Shown here one piece after another: positions 8,530 through 15,636 of a stretch of 18,942 bases of DNA; positions within the stretch are counted from its first letter, which is position 1; every line of letters starts with the position of its first letter. The translations under genes were made by a program, and so were the position numbers. The stretch lies in the NCBI GenBank assembly GCA_003660605.1, contig QMUN01000001.1, positions 1 through 18,942 of the forward strand, read 5' to 3'. Below the pieces are notes generated by a model, which had not been told where the DNA came from, made no database searches, and saw only the letters and a list, made by a program, of their open reading frames with translations. This DNA is from Thermococci archaeon. GTDB taxonomy: Archaea; Methanobacteriota_B; Thermococci; Methanofastidiosales; B48-G16.

Positions 8530-8578
8530 AGCTTATAAGATATTTGTTGAGGATATACTGGAAAAGATGGGAACATAG
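8519..8578 (+). pseudogene. Truncated HEPN toxin (HepT/DUF86-like) remnant
   Basis: Overlapping the end of the nucleotidyltransferase remnant by 11 bases, a 19-codon frame reads MKHRAYKIFVEDILEKMGT and then stops. This is the typical start of HepT-like HEPN ribonucleases (YKIFVEDILEAM). The catalytic RX4-6H region is absent. Further on, around 8635-8695, one frame contains SENIFWNTIRTKRKK, which resembles the C-terminal helix of HepT (..IVWNTI..), so the toxin seems reduced to its two ends. The gene order and overlap match MNT-HEPN pairs. The N-terminal call is reasonable and the C-terminal one is tentative. Confidence 0.55.
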
Positions 8579-8686
8579 ACCGCAGTGAAACATTTGAATT
8601 AGAACAGGGGGTATACATTTAGAATTGCGGCTTCGCAAAGTCTGAGAATATTTTCTGGAACACCATCAGAACGAAAAGGAAAAAGA

Positions 8687-8693
8687 TTTATAT
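8687..8693 (+). promoter_or_regulatory. TATA element for the PhoU-TrkA_C gene pair
   Basis: TTTATAT preceded by a purine-rich BRE-like stretch (GGAAAAAGA) lies 27 bases before the ATG at 8717. There is no ribosome site, so a leaderless transcript is expected. Confidence 0.5.
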
Positions 8694-8716
8694 GCACGGG
8701 AAAAGATTATTAAACA

Positions 8717-9307
8717 ATGGAAGACGAAGAAATGAATGTAAAAGATATATTCACTGAGATGAAAGATATATCCGAGTTAGTCTTAGACTTAGCTTACTCC
8801 TCAGTTTTTTTTGATAATGATGAGATAGCTGAAGAAGTTCATGAACTTGAAGAAAGGATGGGTGAACTTAACTATAAAATTAAAACAATTGCCATGCTCG
8901 CCGCAAGAACAAAAGAGGATGCTGAAAATATCTCTGAAATCCTAGAAGTTGCATCTGCTTCAGAGGATATAGCAAATGCTGCTGGGGACATATCTAATAT
9001 TATCAAAAGAGACTTCAAGATCCATCCCGTTATACTTCAGGCGCTGAGAGAGGCAGAGGAAAAAATAGCGAGAGTTGTGATAAAAAATAACTCAAAACTT
9101 GTAGGATTAAAGATAAAGGAAAGTGAGTTGGCTACAGCTACAGGGGAGTATATAATAAGTATAAAGAGAGGAAAAAAGAGAATTTATAATCCCGATAAAG
9201 AAGCCGTATTGAAGGAAGGAGACATACTGTTAGTGAGAGGTACCGAGGAAGGTGAGAAGCTTCTTAGAAAGATATGCAGTGGGGAGATAGATGAATGGAG
9301 AAATTGA
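8717..9307 (+). CDS. PhoU domain / TrkA-C domain protein, first of a tandem pair
   Basis: The 196-residue soluble protein has a helical PhoU-like domain (about residues 8-105; for example VKDIFTEMKDISELVLDLAY and SASEDIANAAGDI). A TrkA_C/RCK_C domain follows (about 115-192; GEYIISIKRGKKRIYNPD...LKEGDILLVRGTEEG). Archaeal proteins of this build are thought to regulate ion channels or cation transporters by ligand binding. No transporter gene adjoins it here, so the partner is unknown. No membrane segment is seen. ATG 8717 fits the TATA spacing, and an in-frame ATG at 8732 is the alternative. Its last 17 bases overlap the next gene. Confidence 0.85.
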   Translation: MEDEEMNVKDIFTEMKDISELVLDLAYSSVFFDNDEIAEEVHELEERMGELNYKIKTIAMLAARTKEDAENISEILEVASASEDIANAAGDISNIIKRDFKIHPVILQALREAEEKIARVVIKNNSKLVGLKIKESELATATGEYIISIKRGKKRIYNPDKEAVLKEGDILLVRGTEEGEKLLRKICSGEIDEWRN

Positions 9308-9866
9308 TCTATGGGGTATAAAAGATATCTTGGTTGGTATAAAAGATACATCTGAGTTGATGATAGATCTTGCTTACACATCGCTTCTTTACTGCAACGA
9401 GGAGATAGCAGGAGAGGTCTTTGATTTAGAAAAAAAAATGGACAAATTAAATTATAAATTGAAACTCATAACATTGAGAGCAGCAAGAACAGAAGAGGCG
9501 GAAAAACTTATAGCCATCATAGAGATAGCAAACGCTGCTGAGTTAATAGCTGATGCTGCATTAAAGATAGCTGAAAATGTCTTCAGAGAAAAGATACATC
9601 CAATCTTTGTAGACGCTATGAAGGAAGCTGATGAGATAATAATAAAGGAAACTGTAAATAGGAACTCCAAGATGATAAACAAGACTGTAAGAGAACTAAA
9701 GATTAAGACAAATACGGGCATGCACATATTTCTAGTAAAGAGAGGAAACGATTATATCTACAGATTGGACAACTTTAAGTTTAAAGAAAATGATATCATC
9801 TTTGCCGAAGGTCCCGAGGATGGAAAAAAAGAGATCGAAGAACTTCTGGGTATGAGTGAAGCGTGA
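9291..9866 (+). CDS. PhoU domain / TrkA-C domain protein, second of a tandem pair
   Basis: This 191-residue paralogue of the previous gene aligns with it along its whole length: IKDILVGIKDTSELMIDLAY against the matching N-terminal segment, then RAARTEEAEKL, IHPIFVDAMKEADE, and a C-terminal TrkA_C domain (GMHIFLVKRGNDYIYRLD...FKENDIIFAEGPEDGKKE). The two probably form a hetero-oligomer, a common arrangement for duplicated RCK-type regulators; that is inference. The ATG at 9291 has GGGGAG four bases ahead, inside the upstream gene, so the pair is translationally coupled. Its TGA stop lies within the 3' strand of the P1 helix of the antisense RNase P RNA gene. Confidence 0.85.
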   Translation: MNGEIDLWGIKDILVGIKDTSELMIDLAYTSLLYCNEEIAGEVFDLEKKMDKLNYKLKLITLRAARTEEAEKLIAIIEIANAAELIADAALKIAENVFREKIHPIFVDAMKEADEIIIKETVNRNSKMINKTVRELKIKTNTGMHIFLVKRGNDYIYRLDNFKFKENDIIFAEGPEDGKKEIEELLGMSEA

Positions 9867-10143
9867 GCGATCTATAGCCTATCTTCTGTACTTGCAGTAT
9901 TTGACTAAGCGACCTACCTTTGTCTCAAACTGGAACTCATCGACTTAGTTTGGTCTTGCATGCCTGGGGAAAGGGCCGTTTCATCCTTCCTGATACAGTC
10001 TTCATCTTTTTCAGAATCATTATCACTCTGTATCAGAGGTTTCGTTTCTGTTCCCTTATCAGAGGATCTCTCCTGAACCCAGTTCCAGTTGCATGGATAG
10101 AGCTTCCTCAGGCTTTAAGCCCGAAACTGCAGATCGCTCACGC
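9861..10143 (-). ncRNA. rnpB: RNase P RNA (archaeal type)
   Basis: Read on the minus strand this 283-base stretch folds as an RNase P RNA, the catalytic RNA that trims tRNA 5' ends. The ends pair perfectly over 13 bp as P1 (GCGTGAGCGATCT, 10143-10131, with AGATCGCTCACGC, 9873-9861). P2 follows (GCAGT with ACTGC, 9894-9898), then P3 (CGGGCTTAAAGCCTG). Next comes the CR-I-like GAGGAAGCTC. P5 is a perfect 10-bp helix (10090-10081 with 9937-9928), and a distal 9-bp helix CTGATACAG/CTGTATCAG joins 10036-10028 with 9998-9990. The archaeal core GGATGAAACGGCC lies at 9986-9974, followed by GCAAGACCAAAC. The CR-V-like GACAAAGGTAGGTCGCTTAG is at 9924-9905. The 3' end overlaps the last 6 bases of the convergent PhoU gene. 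A plus-strand frame across it is not a real gene. Confidence 0.9.
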
Positions 10144-10162
10144 AATTAATACTAAGAGTAAA

Positions 10163-10174
10163 AGTTTTTATACC
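10163..10174. promoter_or_regulatory. Shared TATA region between rnpB and the M29 aminopeptidase
   Basis: The minus strand reads GGTATAAAAACT, centred about 26 bases before the 5' end of rnpB at 10143, an ideal distance. The plus-strand reading AGTTTTTATACC lies 25 bases before GTG 10194 and 34 before ATG 10203 of the aminopeptidase. One AT-rich core may serve both divergent transcripts. A second weak plus-strand match (CATAAAA, 10181-10187) is too close to ATG 10203. Confidence 0.5.
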
Positions 10175-10202
10175 TTACCCATAAAATCGATCAGTGATTA
10201 AA

Positions 10203-11288
10203 ATGTTATCAAAACTGGCAGATATAATAACAGGCTACTCTGTTGATGTAAGAGAAGGAGACCTGGTCATGGTGCAGAGCTCGATCCTTTCTGCTCCTCT
10301 GATCGAAAAGATCTATGAGAATTTAATAATGAAAGGCGCAAATGTTGAGATAAAGCTGGAACCCGAGAATGTATCTGACATATACTTCAAATATGCTTCA
10401 GAAAAACAGTTAAAATATGTCTCTCCTGTAAGAAAATATTCTATTGAAAAAATAGATATTTTTATCAGTATCTGGGCAGATTACAATACAAAAAATATGA
10501 ACAACGTGGATCCTGAGAGAATGGCGACGAGAGTTGCTGCAAACGCAGAGTTGAATAAGATATTTATGGAGAGAGAAGCGAAAGGAGAATTGCAATGGAC
10601 ATTGGCACCGTACCCCACACATGCAATGGCTCAGGAGGCTGGAATGTCTCTTATAGATTACAGAGATTTCGTATACGGAACATTGTTTCTTGATAAAGAT
10701 AATCCCATAGAAGAATGGAAAAAACTCTCCGTGAAACAGGAAAAAGTAGCGGATTATCTCAACAAAAAGAGTGAATTGAGATTTGTGGGTGAAGATACAG
10801 ACTTAACATTATCCGTAAAGGGAAGAAAATGGATAAACTGCGACGGCAAAAAGAATCTCCCGGATGGTGAGGTATTTACAGGACCTATAGAGGACTCTGC
10901 AAACGGAAAAATAAGATTCACGTACCCTGGAATATACATGGGAAAAGAGATTGAAGATATAAAATTAACTTTTAAAGATGGCGAGGTTATTGATGCAAAA
11001 GCTGCAAAGGGTGAAGATTTACTTAAAAAACTGCTTGAGATTGATGGTGCTAAAAGGATAGGCGAGATAGCGATCGGAACAAACTATGGAGTCAAGAGGT
11101 TTACAAAAAACATGCTTTTTGATGAAAAAATGGGAGGAACAATGCATCTGGCTCTCGGGAGAGCGATCCCCGAGTCAGGTGGAAAGAACTTTTCCAGTAT
11201 CCACTGGGACATTTTAAAAGACATGAAAAATGGAAAGATATATGCTGATGGCGAAGTTTTCTACGAAAATGGAAAATTTTTAGTCTAA
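10203..11288 (+). CDS. Aminopeptidase, M29 family (AmpS/AmpT-like)
   Basis: This cytoplasmic metallopeptidase would trim N-terminal residues from peptides with a two-metal centre. The protein (361 residues from ATG 10203) has the family start MLSKLADIITGYSVDVREGD. The metal ligands sit in GEVFTGPIEDSANG (Glu), GEIAIGTNYG (Glu), GGTMHLALG (His) and SSIHWDIL (His and Asp), so the full site looks intact. Length is slightly below the typical 370-410 residues. An in-frame GTG at 10194 would add three residues and fits the TATA spacing better, so the exact start is open. The stop overlaps the stop of convergent adk in CTAA. Confidence 0.9.
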   Translation: MLSKLADIITGYSVDVREGDLVMVQSSILSAPLIEKIYENLIMKGANVEIKLEPENVSDIYFKYASEKQLKYVSPVRKYSIEKIDIFISIWADYNTKNMNNVDPERMATRVAANAELNKIFMEREAKGELQWTLAPYPTHAMAQEAGMSLIDYRDFVYGTLFLDKDNPIEEWKKLSVKQEKVADYLNKKSELRFVGEDTDLTLSVKGRKWINCDGKKNLPDGEVFTGPIEDSANGKIRFTYPGIYMGKEIEDIKLTFKDGEVIDAKAAKGEDLLKKLLEIDGAKRIGEIAIGTNYGVKRFTKNMLFDEKMGGTMHLALGRAIPESGGKNFSSIHWDILKDMKNGKIYADGEVFYENGKFLV

Positions 11289-11929
11289 TCTTTTTTTATT
11301 TTATTCAAGATTTTTTCTATCTCCCAAAAAACTTTCTCTATGTCCTGATCTCCGTTCACTGTTCTTAATATGCCTTTCTGGAAATAATACTTTATAAGGG
11401 GTATAGTTTTCATTTTATATGATTTTATTCTACTGTACATTGTTTCTGCAGTATCATCTTCCCTTTTATAGAGTTTCCCCCCGCATCTGTCACAGATACC
11501 TTCTGTTCTAGGAGGATTGTATATCTCATGATAAACCTCACCACATTTACACGATAATCTTCCAACAGCTCTTTCGACGAGTCTTTCATCAGGTACCTGA
11601 ATCTCTATGACAGTATCCAATTTTTTTCCTTCTTCATCGAGTATTCTATCCAAAACCTTTGCCTGTTCCAGTGTTCTCGGAAAACCATCAAGGATAAAAT
11701 CATTCAATTCCTTAATTTTATCCTTTATTATCCCTATAACTACTTCGTCAGGAACCAATTCTCCTTTGTCCATATATTTTTTCGCTTTTAAACCAAGTAT
11801 TGTTCCCTTCTTCACAGCCTCTCTGAGAAGATCACCTGTGGATATATGGGCTACCCTGAATTTCTGTTCTATAAGTTCTGCCTGCGTTCCTTTTCCTGCT
11901 CCCGGAGGAGCCAGTAAAACTAATCTCAT
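11285..11929 (-). CDS. adk: Adenylate kinase, bacterial-type with zinc LID
   Basis: Adenylate kinase interconverts ATP + AMP and 2 ADP. The 214-residue protein begins MRLVLLAPPGAGKGTQAELI with the P-loop at residues 7-15. It has HISTGDLLREAV in the AMP-binding part and LDGFPRTLEQA around residues 80-90. The LID at about 123-160 carries four cysteines (C127, C129, C146, C149 in LSCKCGEVYH and CDRCGGKLYKREDD), so zinc binding is expected. The first pair is spaced C-x-C where many bacterial enzymes have C-x2-C. This is the long bacterial form and not the separate trimeric archaeal AdkA. It lies 44 bases after dnaJ and has its own AT-rich TATA candidates at 11938-11958, so it may be transcribed both alone and by read-through. 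Confidence 0.95.
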   Translation of the reverse strand: MRLVLLAPPGAGKGTQAELIEQKFRVAHISTGDLLREAVKKGTILGLKAKKYMDKGELVPDEVVIGIIKDKIKELNDFILDGFPRTLEQAKVLDRILDEEGKKLDTVIEIQVPDERLVERAVGRLSCKCGEVYHEIYNPPRTEGICDRCGGKLYKREDDTAETMYSRIKSYKMKTIPLIKYYFQKGILRTVNGDQDIEKVFWEIEKILNKIKKD

Positions 11930-11937
11930 AAATGTAA

Positions 11938-11958
11938 ATTTTTATATACATTTAAATA
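11938..11958 (-). promoter_or_regulatory. TATA candidates for adk
   Basis: The minus strand carries a TTTAAAT core centred near 11955, 26 bases before ATG 11929, and a second box, GTATATAAAAAT, that is too close for a leaderless start. Either adk has its own promoter or this AT-rich gap is only a spacer after dnaJ. Confidence 0.35.
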
Positions 11959-11973
11959 GATTTTTGATTGAGT

Positions 11974-13050
11974 TTATGAAGAATGTAGTTCCAGCAGTTC
12001 TCTATAAAGCTCTTTTTCTCTTCTGCTCAATTTTTCTGGTGTTCTAAAAACTATCTTAACTATCTGATCCCCTTTCCCAAAAGATCCCATTCTGGGTAGT
12101 CCCTTACCTCTCAGTTTAATCTCATCGTTGTACTGTATTCCTGATGGGATCTTGATCATTTCGTTTCCATAAAGTGTCGGTACCTCTATCTTTGTCCCTA
12201 GAACAGCTTCTGGAAAACTGATCTCTGCTCTGTATATTACATTATTTCCATCTCGTTTGAAGAACCTGTGAGGCTTTACTCTGATCGTAACATAGAGATC
12301 ACCATAACTCCCTCTATATTCCCCCATTTCCTTATATCTGAGACTTACACCGTCTCTTATCCCCTTCGGAATTTCTACCACCACAGAACTTTTTTCTCTG
12401 AGTTTTCCGTTTCCATTGCAGTATTTACATTTTTTTGTAATTATCTTTCCCTTGCCCTTGCATTTAGGACATGATGTTATCCTCACAAACTGGGAGAATC
12501 CCATTCTCTTCACTTCCTTTACCTCGCCTGTTCCTTTACAGAGATCACACGTTTTAAAATCTTCTGGAGACTCCGCTCCTGTACCATTGCAGTAATCGCA
12601 TCTTTTAGTCCTTGTATATGTAAGATTTTTTTTAGTTCCAAAGGCAACATCTTCTAACTCTATTTCCATTCTTACATTTATGTCTCTACCTCTCTCTTCT
12701 CTTCTAAAAAAATCTCTTCCAAAATCAAACTTAAAAAAATCTTTAAAGATACTATCAGAGTTCCCAAAAAGGTCTCTGAATATATCTTCGAAATTCACAT
12801 TTCTAAATATATCCTCACGGCTATACCTCGCATCTACGCCCTGATGCCCATAAGTGTTGTACAGGTTCCTTTTCTCATCATCTGAAAGGACAGCATAAGC
12901 CTCCGATACTTCTTTAAACTTTTCTTCTGCGTTAGGATCAGAGCTTACATCGGGATGATACTTTCTTGCAAGTTTTTTATATGCTTTTTTTATCTCTTCT
13001 TTGGATGCATTCCTGTCTACCCCCAGGATTTCATAATAGTCTTTTTTCAT
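11974..13050 (-). CDS. dnaJ: Chaperone DnaJ (Hsp40, type I)
   Basis: DnaJ delivers unfolded protein to DnaK and stimulates its ATPase. The 358-residue protein has a J domain (residues 1-70, HPD at 32-34 in [12 protein letters not shown]). A linker rich in Phe and Gly follows (about 75-120, unusually Phe-heavy: [18 protein letters not shown]). The zinc domain has four CxxCxGxG repeats at C151, C168, C194 and C208, and the C-terminal substrate domain includes the segments [20 protein letters not shown] and [14 protein letters not shown]. All four zinc repeats are complete. The gene starts 12 bases after the dnaK stop with only a weak ribosome site, so it belongs to the grpE-dnaK-dnaJ transcript. 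Confidence 0.96.
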   Translation of the reverse strand: MKKDYYEILGVDRNASKEEIKKAYKKLARKYHPDVSSDPNAEEKFKEVSEAYAVLSDDEKRNLYNTYGHQGVDARYSREDIFRNVNFEDIFRDLFGNSDSIFKDFFKFDFGRDFFRREERGRDINVRMEIELEDVAFGTKKNLTYTRTKRCDYCNGTGAESPEDFKTCDLCKGTGEVKEVKRMGFSQFVRITSCPKCKGKGKIITKKCKYCNGNGKLREKSSVVVEIPKGIRDGVSLRYKEMGEYRGSYGDLYVTIRVKPHRFFKRDGNNVIYRAEISFPEAVLGTKIEVPTLYGNEMIKIPSGIQYNDEIKLRGKGLPRMGSFGKGDQIVKIVFRTPEKLSRREKELYRELLELHSS

Positions 13051-13062
13051 TCAACCACAAAG

Positions 13063-14856
13063 TTATTTCTGATCTTTTTTATCTTCTTCCCCTTTATTTT
13101 CTTCCTCTTTTTTCTCCTCGCTTTTTGCCTGATACAATCTTGAAGAAACTTTGTAAACCTCGTTATTGAGTTCCTCTATGGCAGAGTTGATCTCCTGTAT
13201 GTTCTCGCTGCTCAATACACCTTTTAGCTTTTCCTTTGCTTTATTTATCCTCTCTTTCTCTTCTTCTGTAACTTTATCTCCCAGGTCTTTTATAGTTCTC
13301 TCTGTGACATGAATTATATGATCGGCTTTGTTCCTAGTTTCTATCAATTCTTTAAGCTTTTCATCTTCCTTAGCAAACTTTTCGGCTTCTTTTTTCATCT
13401 TTTCTATCTCTTCATCTTTGAGCGTAGCCGAGCCGCTTATAGTTATCGAAGCATCTTTTTTTGTAGCCAAATCCTTTGCAGTTACGTGCATTATCCCATT
13501 TGCATCTATCTTGAACGTAACCTCTATCTGCGGAATTCCCATAGGTGCTGGAGGTATACCCGAGAGAGTAAATCTGCCAAGGGAATGATTATCCTTTGCC
13601 AGTGGTCTCTCACCTTGAAGTATGTTAATGTCAACAGATGTCTGGTAATCCTCTGCAGTTGTAAATATTTTAGATTTTTCGCATGGTATCGTTGTATTCC
13701 TATCAATTACACGTGTGAATAATGCTCCCTTAGTCTCCACGCCAAGAGACAATGGGGTAACATCCAGAAGGAGTATATCTCTAACCTCTCCTCCAAGAAC
13801 TCCTCCCTGTATCGCAGCTCCCATCGCCACACATTCATCAGGATTTATGTCCTTTCTAGGATCCTTAGCAAAGTATCGTCTTACTAACTCTCGTACAGCA
13901 GGCATCCTTGTAGCTCCTCCAACAAGAAGTATTTTATCTATATTTTCTGGTTCCAATTTGGCATCTTTCAAAGCCTGTGTTATCGGTTCTTCTGTTCGCT
14001 TTAAAAGATCCTCTGTCAATGCTTCAAACTTCGTTCTTGTCAGTGTTTTTACAAGGTGCTTTGGTCCTGAGGAATCAGCTGTTATGTAGGGGAGATTGAT
14101 CTCAGTTTGCATCACGCTCGAAAGTTCGATCTTAGCTTTTTCAGAAGCATCCTTCAATCTCTGCAGTGCCATTTTATCTTTGGAAATATCTACTCCAGTT
14201 TCTTTTTTGAACTCTTCTATAAGATAATCCATTATTTTTTTGTCCCAGTCATCTCCACCTAAATGTGTATCCCCACTTGTAGCAACTACCTCAAAAACAC
14301 CTTCACCTACATCCAGTATGGAAACATCAAATGTTCCTCCTCCTAAATCATAAACAAGAATAGTCTGATCTTCTTTGATCTTGTCAAGACCGTAAGCCAG
14401 ACATGAAGCTGTAGGCTCGTTTATTATTCTTTTTACCTCCAGTCCTGCTATTTCCCCTGCCGCCTTTGTTGCCTCTCTCTGAGAGTTATTGAAATAAGCG
14501 GGAACTGTAATAACAGCTTCCTTTATTGTTTCACCAAGATAATTTTCAGCATCCCTCTTCATCTTCTGAAGAATAAATGCAGATATCTCTTCTGGGGTAT
14601 ACTCTTTATTTCCTATTCTGACTTTTTCTTTTGTACCCATTTTTCTTTTTATTGATGCGACTGTACCCTCTGGATTGCTTATACTCTGTCTCTTTGCAGG
14701 TTCTCCAACTATCATCTGTCCTTCTTTCGTAAATGCAACTACTGATGGCGTCGTCCTGTTTCCTTCAGCATTTGGGATCACTTTCGGTGTTCCAGCTTCT
14801 ATTACAGCCATGCATGAATTTGTAGTTCCTAAATCTATTCCAAGAATTTTTCCCAT
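13063..14856 (-). CDS. dnaK: Chaperone DnaK (Hsp70)
   Basis: DnaK is the ATP-driven chaperone that works with DnaJ and GrpE. The 597-residue protein begins [20 protein letters not shown] and has [50 protein letters not shown] and [16 protein letters not shown] in the ATPase domain. A full substrate-binding domain ([22 protein letters not shown]) and a charged tail end it. Between [19 protein letters not shown] and the following PEEISAFIL it lacks the roughly 23-25-residue insertion of Proteobacterial DnaK. This is the form shared by Gram-positive bacteria and archaea, and fits old acquisition from a bacterium. It starts at ATG 14856, four bases after the grpE stop, with the site AGAGGTGA formed across that stop. 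Confidence 0.97.
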   Translation of the reverse strand: MGKILGIDLGTTNSCMAVIEAGTPKVIPNAEGNRTTPSVVAFTKEGQMIVGEPAKRQSISNPEGTVASIKRKMGTKEKVRIGNKEYTPEEISAFILQKMKRDAENYLGETIKEAVITVPAYFNNSQREATKAAGEIAGLEVKRIINEPTASCLAYGLDKIKEDQTILVYDLGGGTFDVSILDVGEGVFEVVATSGDTHLGGDDWDKKIMDYLIEEFKKETGVDISKDKMALQRLKDASEKAKIELSSVMQTEINLPYITADSSGPKHLVKTLTRTKFEALTEDLLKRTEEPITQALKDAKLEPENIDKILLVGGATRMPAVRELVRRYFAKDPRKDINPDECVAMGAAIQGGVLGGEVRDILLLDVTPLSLGVETKGALFTRVIDRNTTIPCEKSKIFTTAEDYQTSVDINILQGERPLAKDNHSLGRFTLSGIPPAPMGIPQIEVTFKIDANGIMHVTAKDLATKKDASITISGSATLKDEEIEKMKKEAEKFAKEDEKLKELIETRNKADHIIHVTERTIKDLGDKVTEEEKERINKAKEKLKGVLSSENIQEINSAIEELNNEVYKVSSRLYQAKSEEKKEEENKGEEDKKDQK

Positions 14857-14860
14857 TTTA

Positions 14861-15316
14861 TCACCTCTTACATATTTTAACTTTTGAGTGTCTCAACACT
14901 TTATTGTTGAGTAAATATCCTTTTTGAAGCACTTCAATAATCTTTCCTTCTTCACAATCTGAGTTTTCTACAGCTATTACTTCATGGTAATAGGGATCGA
15001 ACTTTCCAGTGGTATCTATCTCCTCCAAGCCTTCTTTTTCCAAAATATCTTTAAACTGTTTATATATAAGTTTTATTCCTTCATCCTCTGTCTGCGAAGC
15101 TCTTTCGAGATTATCCAGAACATCTAAAAGTTTGAGCATAAGCTCTCTATTGGCATATTTTACAAACTCCTCTTTTTCTTTTTCTATCCTGTTTTTGAAG
15201 TTTATGAAGTCAGCCTGCATCTTTTTCATCTGATTTAAGTTATTCTCAATGATTTTATCCTTCTCTTTAATGATCTTATCCTTCTCATCAGATTTTTTTT
15301 TCTTGGATTTTTTCAT
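14861..15316 (-). CDS. grpE: Nucleotide exchange factor GrpE
   Basis: GrpE releases ADP from DnaK. The protein (151 residues from ATG 15316) has a highly charged lysine-rich N-terminus ([13 protein letters not shown]). A long coiled coil follows (about residues 15-65, [20 protein letters not shown]), then the four-helix and beta-wing part with [25 protein letters not shown] and [20 protein letters not shown], all standard. A GTG at 15325 in the same frame is an alternative leaderless start. I prefer the ATG because AGGTG lies six bases ahead of it and the charged tail begins there. It is the first gene of the heat-shock operon. Confidence 0.93.
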   Translation of the reverse strand: MKKSKKKKSDEKDKIIKEKDKIIENNLNQMKKMQADFINFKNRIEKEKEEFVKYANRELMLKLLDVLDNLERASQTEDEGIKLIYKQFKDILEKEGLEEIDTTGKFDPYYHEVIAVENSDCEEGKIIEVLQKGYLLNNKVLRHSKVKICKR

Positions 15317-15349
15317 GATCAACACCTACAAAAAACTGGATTTATCGTG

Positions 15350-15358
15350 ATATAAAAA
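15350..15358. promoter_or_regulatory. TATA element for grpE, readable on both strands
   Basis: The minus strand reads TTTTTATATC, with its centre near 15354 about 26-29 bases before a start near 15325-15328. The plus strand reads ATATAAAAA, 25 bases before a tiny frame at 15379. No palindromic operator for an archaeal heat-shock repressor is obvious beside it. Confidence 0.45.
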
Positions 15359-15422
15359 CTTTACGGTAGGTGGTTCTCATGCATCTCCGAGTCCTGAGTT
15401 ATTTTAAAAGATATGGGAAATA

Positions 15423-15484
15423 ATGAGGAAGTTGGGGTGAATCGCATGTTTGAATTATTTTGAGTATGAGTCCAACTCCCTCAT
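15423..15484 (+). repeat. Inverted repeat (13-base arms, one mismatch) followed by a T-tract
   Basis: The left arm ATGAGGAAGTTGG (15423-15435) pairs with the right arm CCAACTCCCTCAT (15472-15484) at 12 of 13 positions, enclosing 36 bases. Just downstream the plus strand has CTTTTATAGGATTTTTTT, so the structure could end a small transcript or be a degenerate element end. Confidence 0.6.
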
Positions 15485-15504
15485 CTTTTATAGGATTTTT
15501 TTAT

Positions 15505-15557
15505 TTAAATACTTTCCCATTAACAGATTTTTTGGCATGTAAATGTTAAATACTTTC
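15505..15557 (+). repeat. Direct repeat TTAAATACTTTC, two copies 41 bases apart
   Basis: Exact 12-base copies lie at 15505-15516 and 15546-15557. Each contains a TATA-like core (TTTAAATA and GTTAAATA). They could be duplicate promoter elements or binding sites upstream of the permease, or simply chance in AT-rich DNA. Confidence 0.4.
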
Positions 15558-15607
15558 AGCGGCGAGGATAAATCTTTAATGAAACAGGACAAAGTGGATT
15601 AGAAAAC

Positions 15608-15616
15608 TTTAATAAA
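15608..15616 (+). promoter_or_regulatory. TATA element for the lactate permease gene
   Basis: CTTTAATAA is centred about 25 bases before ATG 15637. No ribosome site precedes that ATG, consistent with a leaderless transcript. Confidence 0.45.
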
Positions 15617-15636
15617 TTCTTCTATTTAATATCGGT

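Larger units (their letters stand above)
8052..8716. other. Interval without intact genes between the purine operon and the PhoU genes
   Basis: This interval holds the divergent promoter area (8030-8130), the decayed MNT/HEPN pair (8188-8578, perhaps to about 8695) and the TATA element of the first PhoU gene (8687-8693). I see no tRNA, repeat array or insertion sequence ends. Confidence 0.6.
15326..15636. other. Gene-poor interval between grpE and the lactate permease
   Basis: No gene of normal length is present. The stretch contains the two-way TATA element at 15350-15358 and a 14-codon frame at 15379-15423. It also has an inverted repeat at 15423-15484 followed by a T-tract, a 12-base direct repeat at 15505-15516 and 15546-15557, a 19-codon frame at 15543-15602, and the TATA element of the permease at 15608-15616. 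A small RNA or leader is possible. No tRNA or insertion sequence was seen. Confidence 0.5.

Noticed and set aside
9920..10201. A 93-codon plus-strand open frame between the second PhoU gene and the aminopeptidase.
   Set aside because: It runs antisense through the RNase P RNA, its composition is unlike a protein of this genome, and the RNA helices explain the sequence.
15361..15440. A possible box C/D guide RNA (CTGA followed by ATGAGGA).
   Set aside because: The box C consensus RUGAUGA is not met, and paired C' and D elements with normal spacing are missing.
15543..15602. A 19-codon frame (MLNTFSGEDKSLMKQDKVD) just upstream of lctP.
   Set aside because: It is too short to judge. The nearest good TATA core is about 35 bases away, there is no ribosome site, and nothing in it is recognisable.
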